A stretch of DNA of 13,898 nt from Spirochaetia bacterium (GCA_021736505.1 JAIPFU010000028.1:1-13898), one strand, 5' to 3'; shown: positions 6,962-13,898, counted from the first letter of the stretch. Program-made: numbers and translations. The notes: generated by a model from the sequence alone, not told the origin.

Positions 6962-9900
6962 GCTACATAACAGAAAATAAAATTGAAGAATATACCATCC
7001 AGCTCCTAGAAGAACTAGGATATGAATATATCCATGCCCCTGATGTAGCTCCTGACTCAACCACTCCCCAAAGAACATCCTATGGTGAAGTTATTCTTCC
7101 TGATAAAGTAAAATCAGCCATTCAGAAAATAAATCCTAACCTCCCTACATCTGCACATGAATATGCTTTTAGGGAAATTTTAAGAATCAATTCACCTGAA
7201 CTCATAGCTAATAATGAAACCTTTCATAGACTGCTTACAGAGGGAGTGCCTGTCACATACTTACAAGATGGGCATGAGCGTGGTGACCAACTCTGGCTCA
7301 TAGACTTCAAACACCCAGAGGACAATGAATTTTGGGTAGTAAACCAGTTCACAGTCATAGAGAACCACATAAACAAAAGACCTGATGTAATTCTCTTTAT
7401 TAATGGTCTACCTCTAGTGATTATGGAGCTCAAGAATGCCTCTGATGAGAATGCTACTATTAATTCTGCCTATAGACAGTTCCAGACATACAAAGATACC
7501 ATCCCTTCCCTCTTTACCTACAATGGTTTTCTTTTAATCTCTGATGGGCTTGATGCAAGAGCAGGGACTATCTCCTCTGATATGAGTAGGTTCATGGCTT
7601 GGAAAACTTCAGATGGGAAACAAGAAGCTTCTAGGTTCACAGGAGAGCTAGAGACACTTATCAAAGGAATGCTGAATAAAGAGACTCTGCTAGACCTCAT
7701 CAGACATTTCATAGTCTTTGAGGAAATGAGTTATGAGGACTTAGATACAGGCATTATCACCTTAAAAACTACTAAGAAGCTGGCAGCCTATCATCAGTAT
7801 TATGCAGTTAACAAGGCTGTTGAATCTACTTTGAGAGCATCAAGCTATGCAAATAAACACAGCATCTATGAGGCAGAAGAAGTTGCCAGTACTCCAGAAT
7901 CTTATGGACTAAAAGGTATTCATGCTCAGCCAGAAGGAGATAGAAAAGGTGGGGTTGTCTGGCATACTCAAGGCAGTGGCAAATCGCTTTCTATGGTGTT
8001 TTTCACAGGGAAAATAGTGCTTAAAATGGATAATCCAACAGTAGTCATCATCACAGACAGGAATGATTTGGATGACCAGCTATTTGATACCTTTGCAGCA
8101 TCAAAGCAATTATTGAGACAAGCTCCAGTTCAGGCAAATAGCAGAGAAGAGTTAAAGAAGCTTTTAAGCGTTGTATCAGGCGGAGTGGTATTTACAACTA
8201 TCCAGAAGTTCCAGCCTGAAGAAGGAAATGTGTATGACCAGCTATCTGACAGAAATAATATTATAGTTATAGCTGACGAAGCTCATAGAACTCAGTATGG
8301 ATTTAAGGCAAAGACTATAGATGCTAAGGATAATGGCAGAGTTATTGGCAAGAAGATTGTGTATGGTTTTGCCAAATATATGAGAGATGCCCTACCCAAT
8401 GCTACATACCTTGGCTTCACAGGTACCCCTATTGAAAATACTGATGTGAATACTCCTGCAGTCTTTGGTAACTATGTTGATATTTATGATATTGCACAGG
8501 CTGTGGAAGATGGAGCTACTGTAAGAATCTATTATGAGAGCAGACTAGCTAAGATTAATCTGAGTGAAGAGGGAAAGCATTTAGTTGAAAATATTGATGA
8601 AGAGCTTAATCAGGATGAGCTCTCTGAATCACAGAAAGCTAAAGCTAAATGGACTCAGCTTGAAGCTCTTGTTGGGAGCAAACAAAGACTGCAGTTAGTA
8701 GCTCAGGATATCATTACGCACTTTGAACAGAGACAAGAGGTTTTTGACGGGAAAGGTATGATAGTAGCTATGTCCAGAAGAATAGCAGCTGAGCTCTATG
8801 AGGAAATTATAAAACTTCGCCCCCAATGGCATGATGAAGATTTAAGGAAAGGAGCAGTAAAAGTAGTTATGACTTCCTCTTCCTCTGATGGCCCCCTCAT
8901 GGCTAAACATCATTCAAATAAAGATCAGAGAAGAGCCCTAGCTGAAAGAATGAAATCACCTCAAGATCCCTTGAAGTTGGTTATTGTCAGAGACATGTGG
9001 TTAACAGGATTTGATGTCCCCAATCTTCATGTTCTCTATATTGATAAACCCATGAAAGGCCACACTCTTATGCAAGCTATAGCAAGAGTGAATAGAGTCT
9101 ACAAAGACAAGCAGGGAGGTTTGATAGTAGATTATCTTGGTATTGCTTCAGATTTAAAAAAGGCTCTGTCATTCTATTCTGATAGTGGAGGGAAAGGAGA
9201 TCCTGCAATAGCACAGGAGAAAGCTGTGCAGCTCATGCTTGAAAAGCTAGAGGTTGTATCACAGCTGTTCCATGGATTCTCTTATGAAGATTATTTCACT
9301 GCTGACACTGGGGAAAAGTTGTCTCTGATCCTAGCAGCAGAAAACCATATCCTTGGACTTGATGATGGAAAAAAAAGATTTATTAATGAAGTAACTGCTC
9401 TATCAAAAGCATTCTCCATTGCTGTGCCTCATGAACAAGCCATGGATGTAAAAGATGAGGTATCTTTCTTTCAGGCAGTCAAGGCAAGGTTAGTAAAGTT
9501 TGACAGTACAGGAACAGGGAAATCTAATGAAGAGATAGAATCTGCTATTAGACAAGTCATCGATTCTGCCTTAGTTTCAGATAAAGTTATAGATGTATTT
9601 GATGCTGCTGGGATTAAAAAACCTGACATATCCATCCTTTCAGAAGAATTCCTTTTAGAAGTACAGGATATGGAACATAAGAATGTTGCCCTGGAAGTAC
9701 TCAAGAAATTACTTAATGATGAAATCAAAGCAAGAAGTAAAAAGAATCTTGTTCAAAGCAAATCATTGATGGAGATGTTGAAAGAATCTATTAGAAAGTA
9801 TCAAAACAAAGTCCTCTCAGCTGTTGAAGTCATACAAGAGCTGATTAATTTGAGTAAAGAGATTCAAGCCATGGATAAAGAGCCAGAAGAGCTTGGTCTT

Positions 9901-10182
9901 ACTTATTATGAATATGCTTTTTATACTGCTATAGCTAATAATGAAAGTGCCATGGAAGTACTCGGGAAAGATAAGCTCAGAGAACTTGCTGTAGTGTTGT
10001 ATGAGAGAGTTAAAGGTAGTGCTTCTATTGATTGGACAATAAAAGAAAGCGTGAAATCAAAGCTAAAAGTAGCTGTAAAGAGAACATTAAAGAAATATGG
10101 ATATCCACCAGATATGCAGAAACTGGCTACTGAGACTGTTCTACAGCAGGCTGAAATGATTGCTGATGAATTAGTATCATAG
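6958..10182 (+). CDS. hsdR: Type I restriction enzyme, motor and nuclease subunit HsdR
   Basis: The product is 1074 residues, within the usual HsdR range. It is the ATP-driven DNA translocase and endonuclease of the complex. The N-terminal PD-(D/E)xK nuclease shows D143 in RPDVILF and E157-L-K159 in LVIMELKN. The superfamily 2 motor follows: Walker A TQGSGKS (337-343), DEAH box ADEAHRTQYG (D440-H443), motif III FTGTP (487-491), TGFD near 683 and motif VI QAIARVNR near 706-713. The last third is helical and would contact HsdM. All catalytic motifs look intact, so restriction should be functional. ATG 6958 overlaps the RT stop (ATGA), so HsdR production is probably coupled to RT translation. 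The next gene starts 104 bp downstream. Confidence 0.96.
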   Translation: MSYITENKIEEYTIQLLEELGYEYIHAPDVAPDSTTPQRTSYGEVILPDKVKSAIQKINPNLPTSAHEYAFREILRINSPELIANNETFHRLLTEGVPVTYLQDGHERGDQLWLIDFKHPEDNEFWVVNQFTVIENHINKRPDVILFINGLPLVIMELKNASDENATINSAYRQFQTYKDTIPSLFTYNGFLLISDGLDARAGTISSDMSRFMAWKTSDGKQEASRFTGELETLIKGMLNKETLLDLIRHFIVFEEMSYEDLDTGIITLKTTKKLAAYHQYYAVNKAVESTLRASSYANKHSIYEAEEVASTPESYGLKGIHAQPEGDRKGGVVWHTQGSGKSLSMVFFTGKIVLKMDNPTVVIITDRNDLDDQLFDTFAASKQLLRQAPVQANSREELKKLLSVVSGGVVFTTIQKFQPEEGNVYDQLSDRNNIIVIADEAHRTQYGFKAKTIDAKDNGRVIGKKIVYGFAKYMRDALPNATYLGFTGTPIENTDVNTPAVFGNYVDIYDIAQAVEDGATVRIYYESRLAKINLSEEGKHLVENIDEELNQDELSESQKAKAKWTQLEALVGSKQRLQLVAQDIITHFEQRQEVFDGKGMIVAMSRRIAAELYEEIIKLRPQWHDEDLRKGAVKVVMTSSSSDGPLMAKHHSNKDQRRALAERMKSPQDPLKLVIVRDMWLTGFDVPNLHVLYIDKPMKGHTLMQAIARVNRVYKDKQGGLIVDYLGIASDLKKALSFYSDSGGKGDPAIAQEKAVQLMLEKLEVVSQLFHGFSYEDYFTADTGEKLSLILAAENHILGLDDGKKRFINEVTALSKAFSIAVPHEQAMDVKDEVSFFQAVKARLVKFDSTGTGKSNEEIESAIRQVIDSALVSDKVIDVFDAAGIKKPDISILSEEFLLEVQDMEHKNVALEVLKKLLNDEIKARSKKNLVQSKSLMEMLKESIRKYQNKVLSAVEVIQELINLSKEIQAMDKEPEELGLTYYEYAFYTAIANNESAMEVLGKDKLRELAVVLYERVKGSASIDWTIKESVKSKLKVAVKRTLKKYGYPPDMQKLATETVLQQAEMIADELVS

Positions 10183-10286
10183 TATATCCTTTATTTTGTT
10201 TTTCATCTTATATGTTTTTACATACAGTTAAAGAATCCAGGTATTACTTAATAATACTTATTTTTTACGAGTTAAGGAGCAAGGTT

Positions 10287-11519
10287 ATGAAGTTAATAAC
10301 AAATTCAAACAAGCCCAAAGATCGAATGTTCCTGTGTATCGAGCAAGAATCTGTTAACACAGATATTTGGATTGCTTCAGCCTTCTTTAGCGATATTTAT
10401 TCACTTACCAAAATGGTGAATAATAATTCTACAGTAAAACTATTGATACGACTTAATATAGGAACAAGCGTTACAGCATTGGAAGAAGCTTTAAGATTAC
10501 CAAATCTTGAAATTAGATATTATTCGGTAACATTATTTCATCCCAAATACTATATTTTTGGAGATCGTGTTGCATACATTGGATCTTCAAATTTTACTAG
10601 AAGTGGTATGACAACAAATCAGGAAATGAATATAGAAATAAATAGTGATAATCCTATATTTGAAGATCTCAGAAGTAATTTTATTGAATTTTGGGGAAAT
10701 GCTGCTGTTCTTACAAAAGAGAAAGTGAAAATTTTTAAAGACATTTTAAGAAAATATCCTCCTAGCCAACCACATGATAAAGTATCTAAGGCTGTGGGTG
10801 ACGTTTTTTATGACACCCTCGGAAAAGACGAAAAAAAAGATAGAGTAAGTAGTTTTTATCATTCATTTAGCAGACGTTATCAAACTTATATTACTCACTT
10901 CAATTCGTTGAAAGAGAAGTATAAAGAAACCAATTTTTTTAAATTTCCAGAACTTCCCTTAAGAATAGAAGTTGATCGTTTTCTTTGGTGGGTTAGAGAG
11001 TTTAAGGCAACAGGAGATACTTATAAAAAAGATAAATCATACTCAAAACCAGAAATTGAAAATTTAGTTAAACCACTATTCTCAGAATTCCAAAAGGCAG
11101 AAATCCCATATTTGGAAAATGACAATGTTCCCAATTATCTTGAAATCGCAAATGCTTTTTCGTCAGAAGAAAATATTGATAACCTAACTATTGATTCCCT
11201 ATTTGATATTCTTATGCATATTCATGCCTTTCATGACTGTTTACGTTTTTATCAAGGTGGTGAGAATGGTTTAAAACAATTTTTCCTAGACAATAACGAA
11301 CATGAAAAAATTCGTAATACAATCAAGTATTTAGTTTTTGGCCAAGGGGAATACCAAAGGAGAGTCTGCGATTGTATTTTTGACGAAGACTATAAGCTAA
11401 ATGGCTTTGGAGAAAGTTGTGTTAAGGAGTTATATGGATTAGTTAATAAACAAGATATTCCTGTTTCTAATGGGAGAACGATAAAAAGCATGGAATTTTT
11501 AGGTTTTGGGAAGCTCTAA
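10287..11519 (+). CDS. PLD-superfamily nuclease-like protein
   Basis: The product is 410 residues from ATG 10287. This start is chosen because AAGGAG (10274-10279) sits 7 nt upstream; the longer frame from 10212 lacks a ribosome binding site and adds an implausible hydrophobic leader. Residues 85-113 carry one phospholipase-D signature: HPKYYIF (H85, K87), GSSNFT (99-104), then NQE (E113). This HxK...GSxN(F/L)T form is found in PLD-like nucleases near restriction and helicase genes. The aspartate of the classic HKD motif is shifted by one or missing (G92-D93). With a single motif, the active site would form across a dimer, as in Nuc and BfiI. The remaining 290 residues are helical, Lys/Glu-rich and unrecognised. 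Low GC matches the RT. I infer a nuclease accessory to the restriction/RT operon; the substrate is unknown. Confidence 0.75.
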   Translation: MKLITNSNKPKDRMFLCIEQESVNTDIWIASAFFSDIYSLTKMVNNNSTVKLLIRLNIGTSVTALEEALRLPNLEIRYYSVTLFHPKYYIFGDRVAYIGSSNFTRSGMTTNQEMNIEINSDNPIFEDLRSNFIEFWGNAAVLTKEKVKIFKDILRKYPPSQPHDKVSKAVGDVFYDTLGKDEKKDRVSSFYHSFSRRYQTYITHFNSLKEKYKETNFFKFPELPLRIEVDRFLWWVREFKATGDTYKKDKSYSKPEIENLVKPLFSEFQKAEIPYLENDNVPNYLEIANAFSSEENIDNLTIDSLFDILMHIHAFHDCLRFYQGGENGLKQFFLDNNEHEKIRNTIKYLVFGQGEYQRRVCDCIFDEDYKLNGFGESCVKELYGLVNKQDIPVSNGRTIKSMEFLGFGKL

Positions 11520-11564
11520 TTCTCTTTGGCAATAATAATTCTAACTAATCCCATATTACCCTTT

Positions 11565-12317
11565 CTAATACGGATGATTATGAAACCACCCAACCACTTT
11601 CCCTTCAATAGTCATCAGTTCGCTTTTAGCCGGAATAACCTTCGGCGCATAGTTTTTATTCTCCGAATGCACCACAACGCTACCCTCAAAGGGGTCGAAC
11701 TCTAGGCGCTTGACATACGCTTCTCCATGTATGGAGATAACATAAATCCCATCCCCTTCAATCTTATCAGCTGCAAATATCGCTAAATCTCCATGAAACA
11801 GTTGAACCCCAGTCATGGAATCTCCTTTTACCTTAACAACACGTAATTTCCGTTTATCATATCTTGCGACTAAATCTTCAAGCACAGGTAAGAACCTCTC
11901 TGGTGTATATTCTTCGATGCCTTCTTCGCCAGGTCCGGCTGAAACTTTCTGTTCTAAGACGGGGATCATAATAATATTTTGCTTATTTTTCAAGCGAATG
12001 ATTTTATTTGTTGGAGTAATAAATTTTCCTGGGGGCTGAATCGTTTCTTGCTGATCTGGATCCAGTTCATCAGGAACAATGGTGTGCATACCTTCTTGAT
12101 CACGACTCCAGCTCACCCGTTCTCCACTCACTAAATAATCAAGAGAAACCTGCAGGACCTGCGCAATTCTATAGGCTTTATCGGCAGGCGGAATACGATC
12201 ATTCAGTTTCCACCCAGATAAAGTTGTCTGTTTTATTTCTGTCTCTTGGGCAAGCCACAGCTGGGTCTTATTCTCTGGTACTAATAATTCTTCTACGCGT
12301 TTCCAAAATTCTGTCAT
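11565..12317 (-). CDS. CI/LexA-type phage repressor (XRE HTH plus S24 peptidase)
   Basis: The product is 250 residues. The N-terminal XRE-type helix-turn-helix (about 4-65) includes WLAQETEIKQTTLSGWK as helices 2 and 3. The C-terminal S24 domain (about 118-250) has a likely autocleavage site at A127-G128 (KVSAGPG), the nucleophile S167 in GDSM and the general-base K203 in YVKRLE. The 36-residue Ser-Lys spacing is that of LexA/CI proteins. It should dimerise, hold prophage promoters off, and cleave itself when RecA filaments form after DNA damage. It is transcribed divergently from the rightward small genes starting at 12423 and convergently with the PLD gene (45 bp between stops). No Shine-Dalgarno precedes ATG 12317; the promoter lies so close that the transcript is probably leaderless. 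Family assignment is firm. A host LexA is unlikely given the phage-like neighbours. Confidence 0.92.
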   Translation of the reverse strand: MTEFWKRVEELLVPENKTQLWLAQETEIKQTTLSGWKLNDRIPPADKAYRIAQVLQVSLDYLVSGERVSWSRDQEGMHTIVPDELDPDQQETIQPPGKFITPTNKIIRLKNKQNIIMIPVLEQKVSAGPGEEGIEEYTPERFLPVLEDLVARYDKRKLRVVKVKGDSMTGVQLFHGDLAIFAADKIEGDGIYVISIHGEAYVKRLEFDPFEGSVVVHSENKNYAPKVIPAKSELMTIEGKVVGWFHNHPY

Positions 12318-12324
12318 GAGTGGG

Positions 12325-12354
12325 ATTATAACATAATATACATGAAAAATGCAA
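12325..12354 (-). promoter_or_regulatory. Extended -10 promoter of the repressor, predicted leaderless transcript
   Basis: On the minus strand TGTTATAAT (TATAAT at 12330-12325) is a perfect extended -10 element. A partial -35, TTGCAT (12354-12349), lies 18 nt upstream. The expected start point is about 7 nt beyond the -10, at 12318-12317, which is the A of the repressor ATG. The bases between the -10 and the ATG (CCCACTC) contain no ribosome binding site. Confidence 0.65.
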
Positions 12355-12361
12355 ATATTTG
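12352..12361. promoter_or_regulatory. Candidate repressor operator (palindrome)
   Basis: CAAATATTTG is a perfect 10-bp palindrome overlapping the -35 region of the repressor promoter, within the divergent control region where CI-type operators are expected. A second element, AAAGTA with A/T-rich flanks, occurs twice at 12394-12399 and 12407-12412 near the rightward promoter. Neither is repeated enough in the window to establish an operator consensus. Confidence 0.3.
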
Positions 12362-12387
12362 TTTAAAGATTTATTTATTAATTACCG

Positions 12388-12416
12388 TTGATTAAAGTAC
12401 GTAAATAAAGTATGGT
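12388..12416 (+). promoter_or_regulatory. Possible rightward early promoter
   Basis: TTGATT (12388-12393) and TATGGT (12411-12416) are separated by 17 nt, each matching 4 of 6 consensus bases. They point at the ribbon-helix-helix gene whose ATG (12423) would fall near +1, with no clear ribosome binding site before it. Its position is right for the early promoter that the repressor would block. The match is only moderate. Confidence 0.4.
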
Positions 12417-12422
12417 GCATAT

Positions 12423-12599
12423 ATGAAGAAAACAAAAAAGCATAGTACTTCCGACATGTACAAGAAAACGAGCTTGGCGATCCGTAAGGATCTGCACAAA
12501 CGAGCTAAGCATTCGGCGCTGCTTCTGGATATACCTCTCCAGGAGTGGATGGATCAAGCGATTGAAGAAAAACTGCAGCAAGAAGGAGAGAGCACATGA
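12423..12599 (+). CDS. Small ribbon-helix-helix (Arc/CopG-like) DNA-binding protein
   Basis: The product is 58 residues and short enough to be missed by length-filtered gene calling. After a basic N-terminus (MKKTKKHSTSD), the pattern is a short strand (KKTSLAI, 14-20), helix A (RKDLHKRAKHSALLL, 21-35), a turn (DIP) and helix B (LQEWMDQAIEEKLQQ, 39-53). This is the ribbon-helix-helix fold order, which dimerises and binds operators through the strand. As the first gene divergent from the repressor, it sits where Cro/Ner-type regulators are found, so an early regulatory role is inferred. Its stop overlaps the next start as ATGA (12596-12599). No clear ribosome binding site precedes ATG 12423. 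I am fairly sure it is coding, less sure of the fold. Confidence 0.7.
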   Translation: MKKTKKHSTSDMYKKTSLAIRKDLHKRAKHSALLLDIPLQEWMDQAIEEKLQQEGEST

Positions 12600-12949
12600 T
12601 TGATGCACATTTGATGACAAAGGACGATTACAGCGAGCTTATGAAGCAGGTCTCCTGTATTAAGGAAGAATTGTTATTGATGCGGAGCATAGCTATGCAG
12701 CCGGATATCGTCAAGATTAAGGACATTGCCTACATGGAAAATGTATCCCACTCCCTCTTGAGAGGGAAATGCAGGTATCTTCTTCCGCGTTTCGGCGTAT
12801 CTGCATATGAAGATGGACCTATACGCTGGCCGCTTGAGGAGTACATGGAATGGCGAAAGATTGAACCGGATAAAAGGAAAGAAATGTGGGCGGATCTTCC
12901 GGTCAAAGAGCGGCAGAAAATTGTCATGGGAAAACACTACTACGAATAA
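12596..12949 (+). CDS. Small phage protein with HTH-like segment
   Basis: The product is 117 residues; AAGGAG lies about 10 nt before ATG 12596 and the start overlaps the previous stop. Residues 1-36 look like an amphipathic, possibly coiled-coil helix (DDYSELMKQVSCIKEELLLM). Residues about 40-85 (IKDIAYMENVSHSLLRGKCR, then a strand and RWPLEEYMEWRK) resemble the winged-helix layout of excisionase or MerR-like DNA-binding proteins. The tail is rich in charged residues. Its position in the early cluster fits a phage regulator or excisionase-like factor, but no specific family is recognised. Confidence 0.7.
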   Translation: MIDAHLMTKDDYSELMKQVSCIKEELLLMRSIAMQPDIVKIKDIAYMENVSHSLLRGKCRYLLPRFGVSAYEDGPIRWPLEEYMEWRKIEPDKRKEMWADLPVKERQKIVMGKHYYE

Positions 12950-12963
12950 AAAGGAGGATAGAG

Positions 12964-13323
12964 ATGGTGATCATGAAACCGAAGAGTAACGTGAGAAAAA
13001 CAACCTATGCCGTGTTACAGACCATGCCGGCTGGAAGAGTTTTTTCCAGTCACCAATTGAGACATGAAGTCATGAAGAGAATCTGGGAAGAGACAGGACA
13101 GCACAGGGCCCCTTTTCATGACACGATACTGCGGTACTTACGCGAGAAGCGGCATGAACTGGATATCCATTGCGTCAATCGTGGGCGTTCGATGTATATC
13201 AAATATGGATGGAGCAAGTTGCAGCATGACAAGAACCTTAGGGCAGTTAATCGAAACAATTCAGACCAGGAAGATCAAGGAGGTAATACAAGCCGGCGCC
13301 AAAAAACAAAGCGGATTGCATGA
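12964..13323 (+). CDS. Winged-helix-like phage protein of unknown function
   Basis: The product is 119 residues when started at ATG 12964, chosen because AAGGAGG (12951-12957) lies 6 nt upstream. A longer frame from 12886 would run deep into the previous gene without a ribosome binding site. Residues about 10-85 (RKTTYAVLQTMPAGRVFSS, QLRHEVMKRIW, HDTILRYLREKRHELDIHCV, GRSMYIKYGW) have the helix-helix-helix-strand-strand order of a small winged helix. The last 30 residues are low-complexity and basic (NRNNSDQEDQGGNTSRRQK), and that DNA is shared out of frame with the next gene. The function is unknown; a DNA-binding role in the early region is inferred. Confidence 0.65.
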   Translation: MVIMKPKSNVRKTTYAVLQTMPAGRVFSSHQLRHEVMKRIWEETGQHRAPFHDTILRYLREKRHELDIHCVNRGRSMYIKYGWSKLQHDKNLRAVNRNNSDQEDQGGNTSRRQKTKRIA

Positions 13324-13399
13324 GCTCTATGTGGAGCCGGCTTTGGAAACGTTATGTAAGGAGATCATATCACTTGAGCGAAAAGTGAATGATACATAA
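13226..13399 (+). CDS. Small helical phage protein
   Basis: The product is 57 residues from ATG 13226, with TGGAG (13210-13214) about 11 nt upstream. The sequence (MTRTLGQLIETIQTRKIKE, then AGAKKQSGLHELYVEPALET and LCKEIISLERKVNDT) looks like a real soluble helical protein. It overlaps the 3' end of the previous gene by 98 bp in another frame. In that stretch this frame looks more protein-like than the upstream gene's tail, so the upstream tail may be the passenger. No family is recognised. Confidence 0.55.
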   Translation: MTRTLGQLIETIQTRKIKEVIQAGAKKQSGLHELYVEPALETLCKEIISLERKVNDT

Positions 13400-13405
13400 A
13401 AATGA

Positions 13406-13417
13406 CCCCTTGCGGGG
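13406..13417. other. Short GC hairpin between early genes
   Basis: CCCC-TTGC-GGGG forms a compact tetraloop hairpin between two early genes. Leftward it is followed by TCATTTTTA, so it could stop antisense transcription; rightward there is no T-tract, and it might instead act as an mRNA processing or stability element. Confidence 0.3.
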
Positions 13418-13448
13418 CCAACAAAACTTATTTAGGAGGATATCACAT

Positions 13449-13649
13449 ATGTCAGTGATATTGCAAGACGAGAACGTAGGGAACGTGGTGGATGATCTGC
13501 AGGAGATTATAGACCTTGCCGGTCATGCAGAGAAAGTCCAGGAAAACGTACAGCGTGATGTGTTACGCATACGCATCAAGGCTGAGGAGATTTTAACGAA
13601 TCTCTTCAGCAACGCTCAGCTGAAAGGCATCACAGGAGGCTCACGATGA
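13449..13649 (+). CDS. Small helical, coiled-coil-like phage protein
   Basis: The product is 66 residues from ATG 13449, with AGGAGG (13434-13439) 9 nt upstream; the in-frame ATG at 13389 lies inside the previous gene and lacks a site. Residues about 5-55 (VGNVVDDLQEIIDLAGHAEK, then VQENVQRDVLRIRIKAEEIL) form long amphipathic helices with hydrophobics at heptad-like spacing. This suggests a helical dimer or bundle. The function is unknown. Its stop overlaps the next start as ATGA (13646-13649), so the pair is probably translated together. Confidence 0.7.
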   Translation: MSVILQDENVGNVVDDLQEIIDLAGHAEKVQENVQRDVLRIRIKAEEILTNLFSNAQLKGITGGSR

Positions 13650-13873
13650 GAGAAACATCAGTTGAAGTCTACTACAAGGATACTCCGCTGATGGTGGAGG
13701 GGATCTACAGCAAAGGAACTCCGGCACGGATAACAGATGATCCGTTTACCAGCAGTCCGCCGGAGGGAGCCGATTTTGAAATTGAAGGTGTCTATATCGC
13801 TGATATTGAGGTAACAGATTTACTTAAAGATCAGCTGGAGGATATAGCAGATGCCGTATGTGAAGCACTATAG
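13646..13873 (+). CDS. Small acidic phage protein of unknown function
   Basis: The product is 75 residues with a strong site (AGGAGG, 7 nt before ATG 13646). It is acidic and strand-rich in its first 55 residues (TSVEVYYKDTP, ADFEIEGVYIADIEVTDLL) and ends in a helix (KDQLEDIADAVCEAL). Proteins of this general look occur in early clusters of many phages near recombination or replication genes, but I cannot name a family. It belongs to the tightly packed rightward cluster. Confidence 0.7.
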   Translation: MRETSVEVYYKDTPLMVEGIYSKGTPARITDDPFTSSPPEGADFEIEGVYIADIEVTDLLKDQLEDIADAVCEAL

Positions 13874-13883
13874 GAGAGAATCA

Positions 13884-13898
13884 ATGCAGGAAACACAA
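13884..13898 (+). CDS. 5' end of the next phage gene (partial)
   Basis: GGAGAG (13873-13878) precedes ATG 13884 by about 5 nt, and the frame stays open (MQETQ) to the right edge. The spacing and packing match the genes before it, so this is probably the start of the next early gene. Nothing can be said about the product. Confidence 0.45.

Noticed and set aside
10241..10257. GTATTA/TAATAC hairpin followed by T-rich sequence between hsdR and the PLD gene
   Set aside because: It is a six-pair stem with almost no G/C, too weak to call an intrinsic terminator; if it acted it would only partly separate the PLD gene from the operon.
12378..12620. Leftward open frame of 80 codons across the repressor control region
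   Set aside because: It is antisense to the ribbon-helix-helix gene, which fits the cluster through a start/stop overlap. The leftward frame has no ribosome binding site and would cover the control region.
1..13898. CRISPR array, tRNA, rRNA, integrase or complete transposon
   Set aside because: No regularly spaced direct repeats, tRNA-like cloverleaf, rRNA sequence or recombinase motifs were recognised on either strand.

Overview
The window looks like an accessory region of a bacterial chromosome, probably from a spirochaete. The clue is the signal peptide of the first leftward gene, which ends in FAAGQQE, a pattern common in exported proteins of Sphaerochaeta/Spirochaeta-type bacteria; this assignment is tentative. 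Three blocks can be told apart by gene content and base composition.

Block 1 (1-2821) is sparse host DNA with decayed insertions. It holds the 3' end of an unidentified rightward gene, a leftward gene for a small exported beta-rich protein with a hairpin terminator, and a leftward gene for an exported four-helix membrane protein. The latter carries an ApbE-type flavinylation motif and one histidine per helix, so it is a candidate miniature flavin/heme electron-transfer protein. Between and after these genes lie a wrecked IS3-family orfA, a possible fragment of a substrate-binding-protein gene, and short repeats resembling insertion-sequence ends.

Block 2 (2758-11519) is a defence island. A near-consensus promoter (TTGACA-N17-TACAAT) drives a complete type I restriction-modification operon into which a reverse transcriptase gene is built: hsdM-hsdS-RT-hsdR. 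Each junction is a 4-8 bp start/stop overlap, so the four genes are probably co-transcribed and translationally coupled. The RT has intact polymerase motifs (YRDD) and a helical C-terminal half like the UG/Abi defence RTs. It occupies the same slot, between hsdS and hsdR, that the latent anticodon nuclease PrrC occupies in the E. coli prr locus. A PLD-superfamily nuclease-like gene follows 104 bp downstream. This embedded RT is the most interesting feature of the window.

Block 3 (11565-13898) is the control and early region of a prophage or related element. A leftward S24/CI-type repressor has what looks like an extended -10 promoter placed so that its mRNA would be leaderless. Divergent from it runs a rightward cluster of small, tightly packed genes: a ribbon-helix-helix protein, an HTH-like protein, a winged-helix-like protein, several hypotheticals and the first codons of another gene. 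No integrase, transposase, structural gene, tRNA or CRISPR array is visible, so the phage boundary and whether the defence island is phage cargo cannot be settled from this window.
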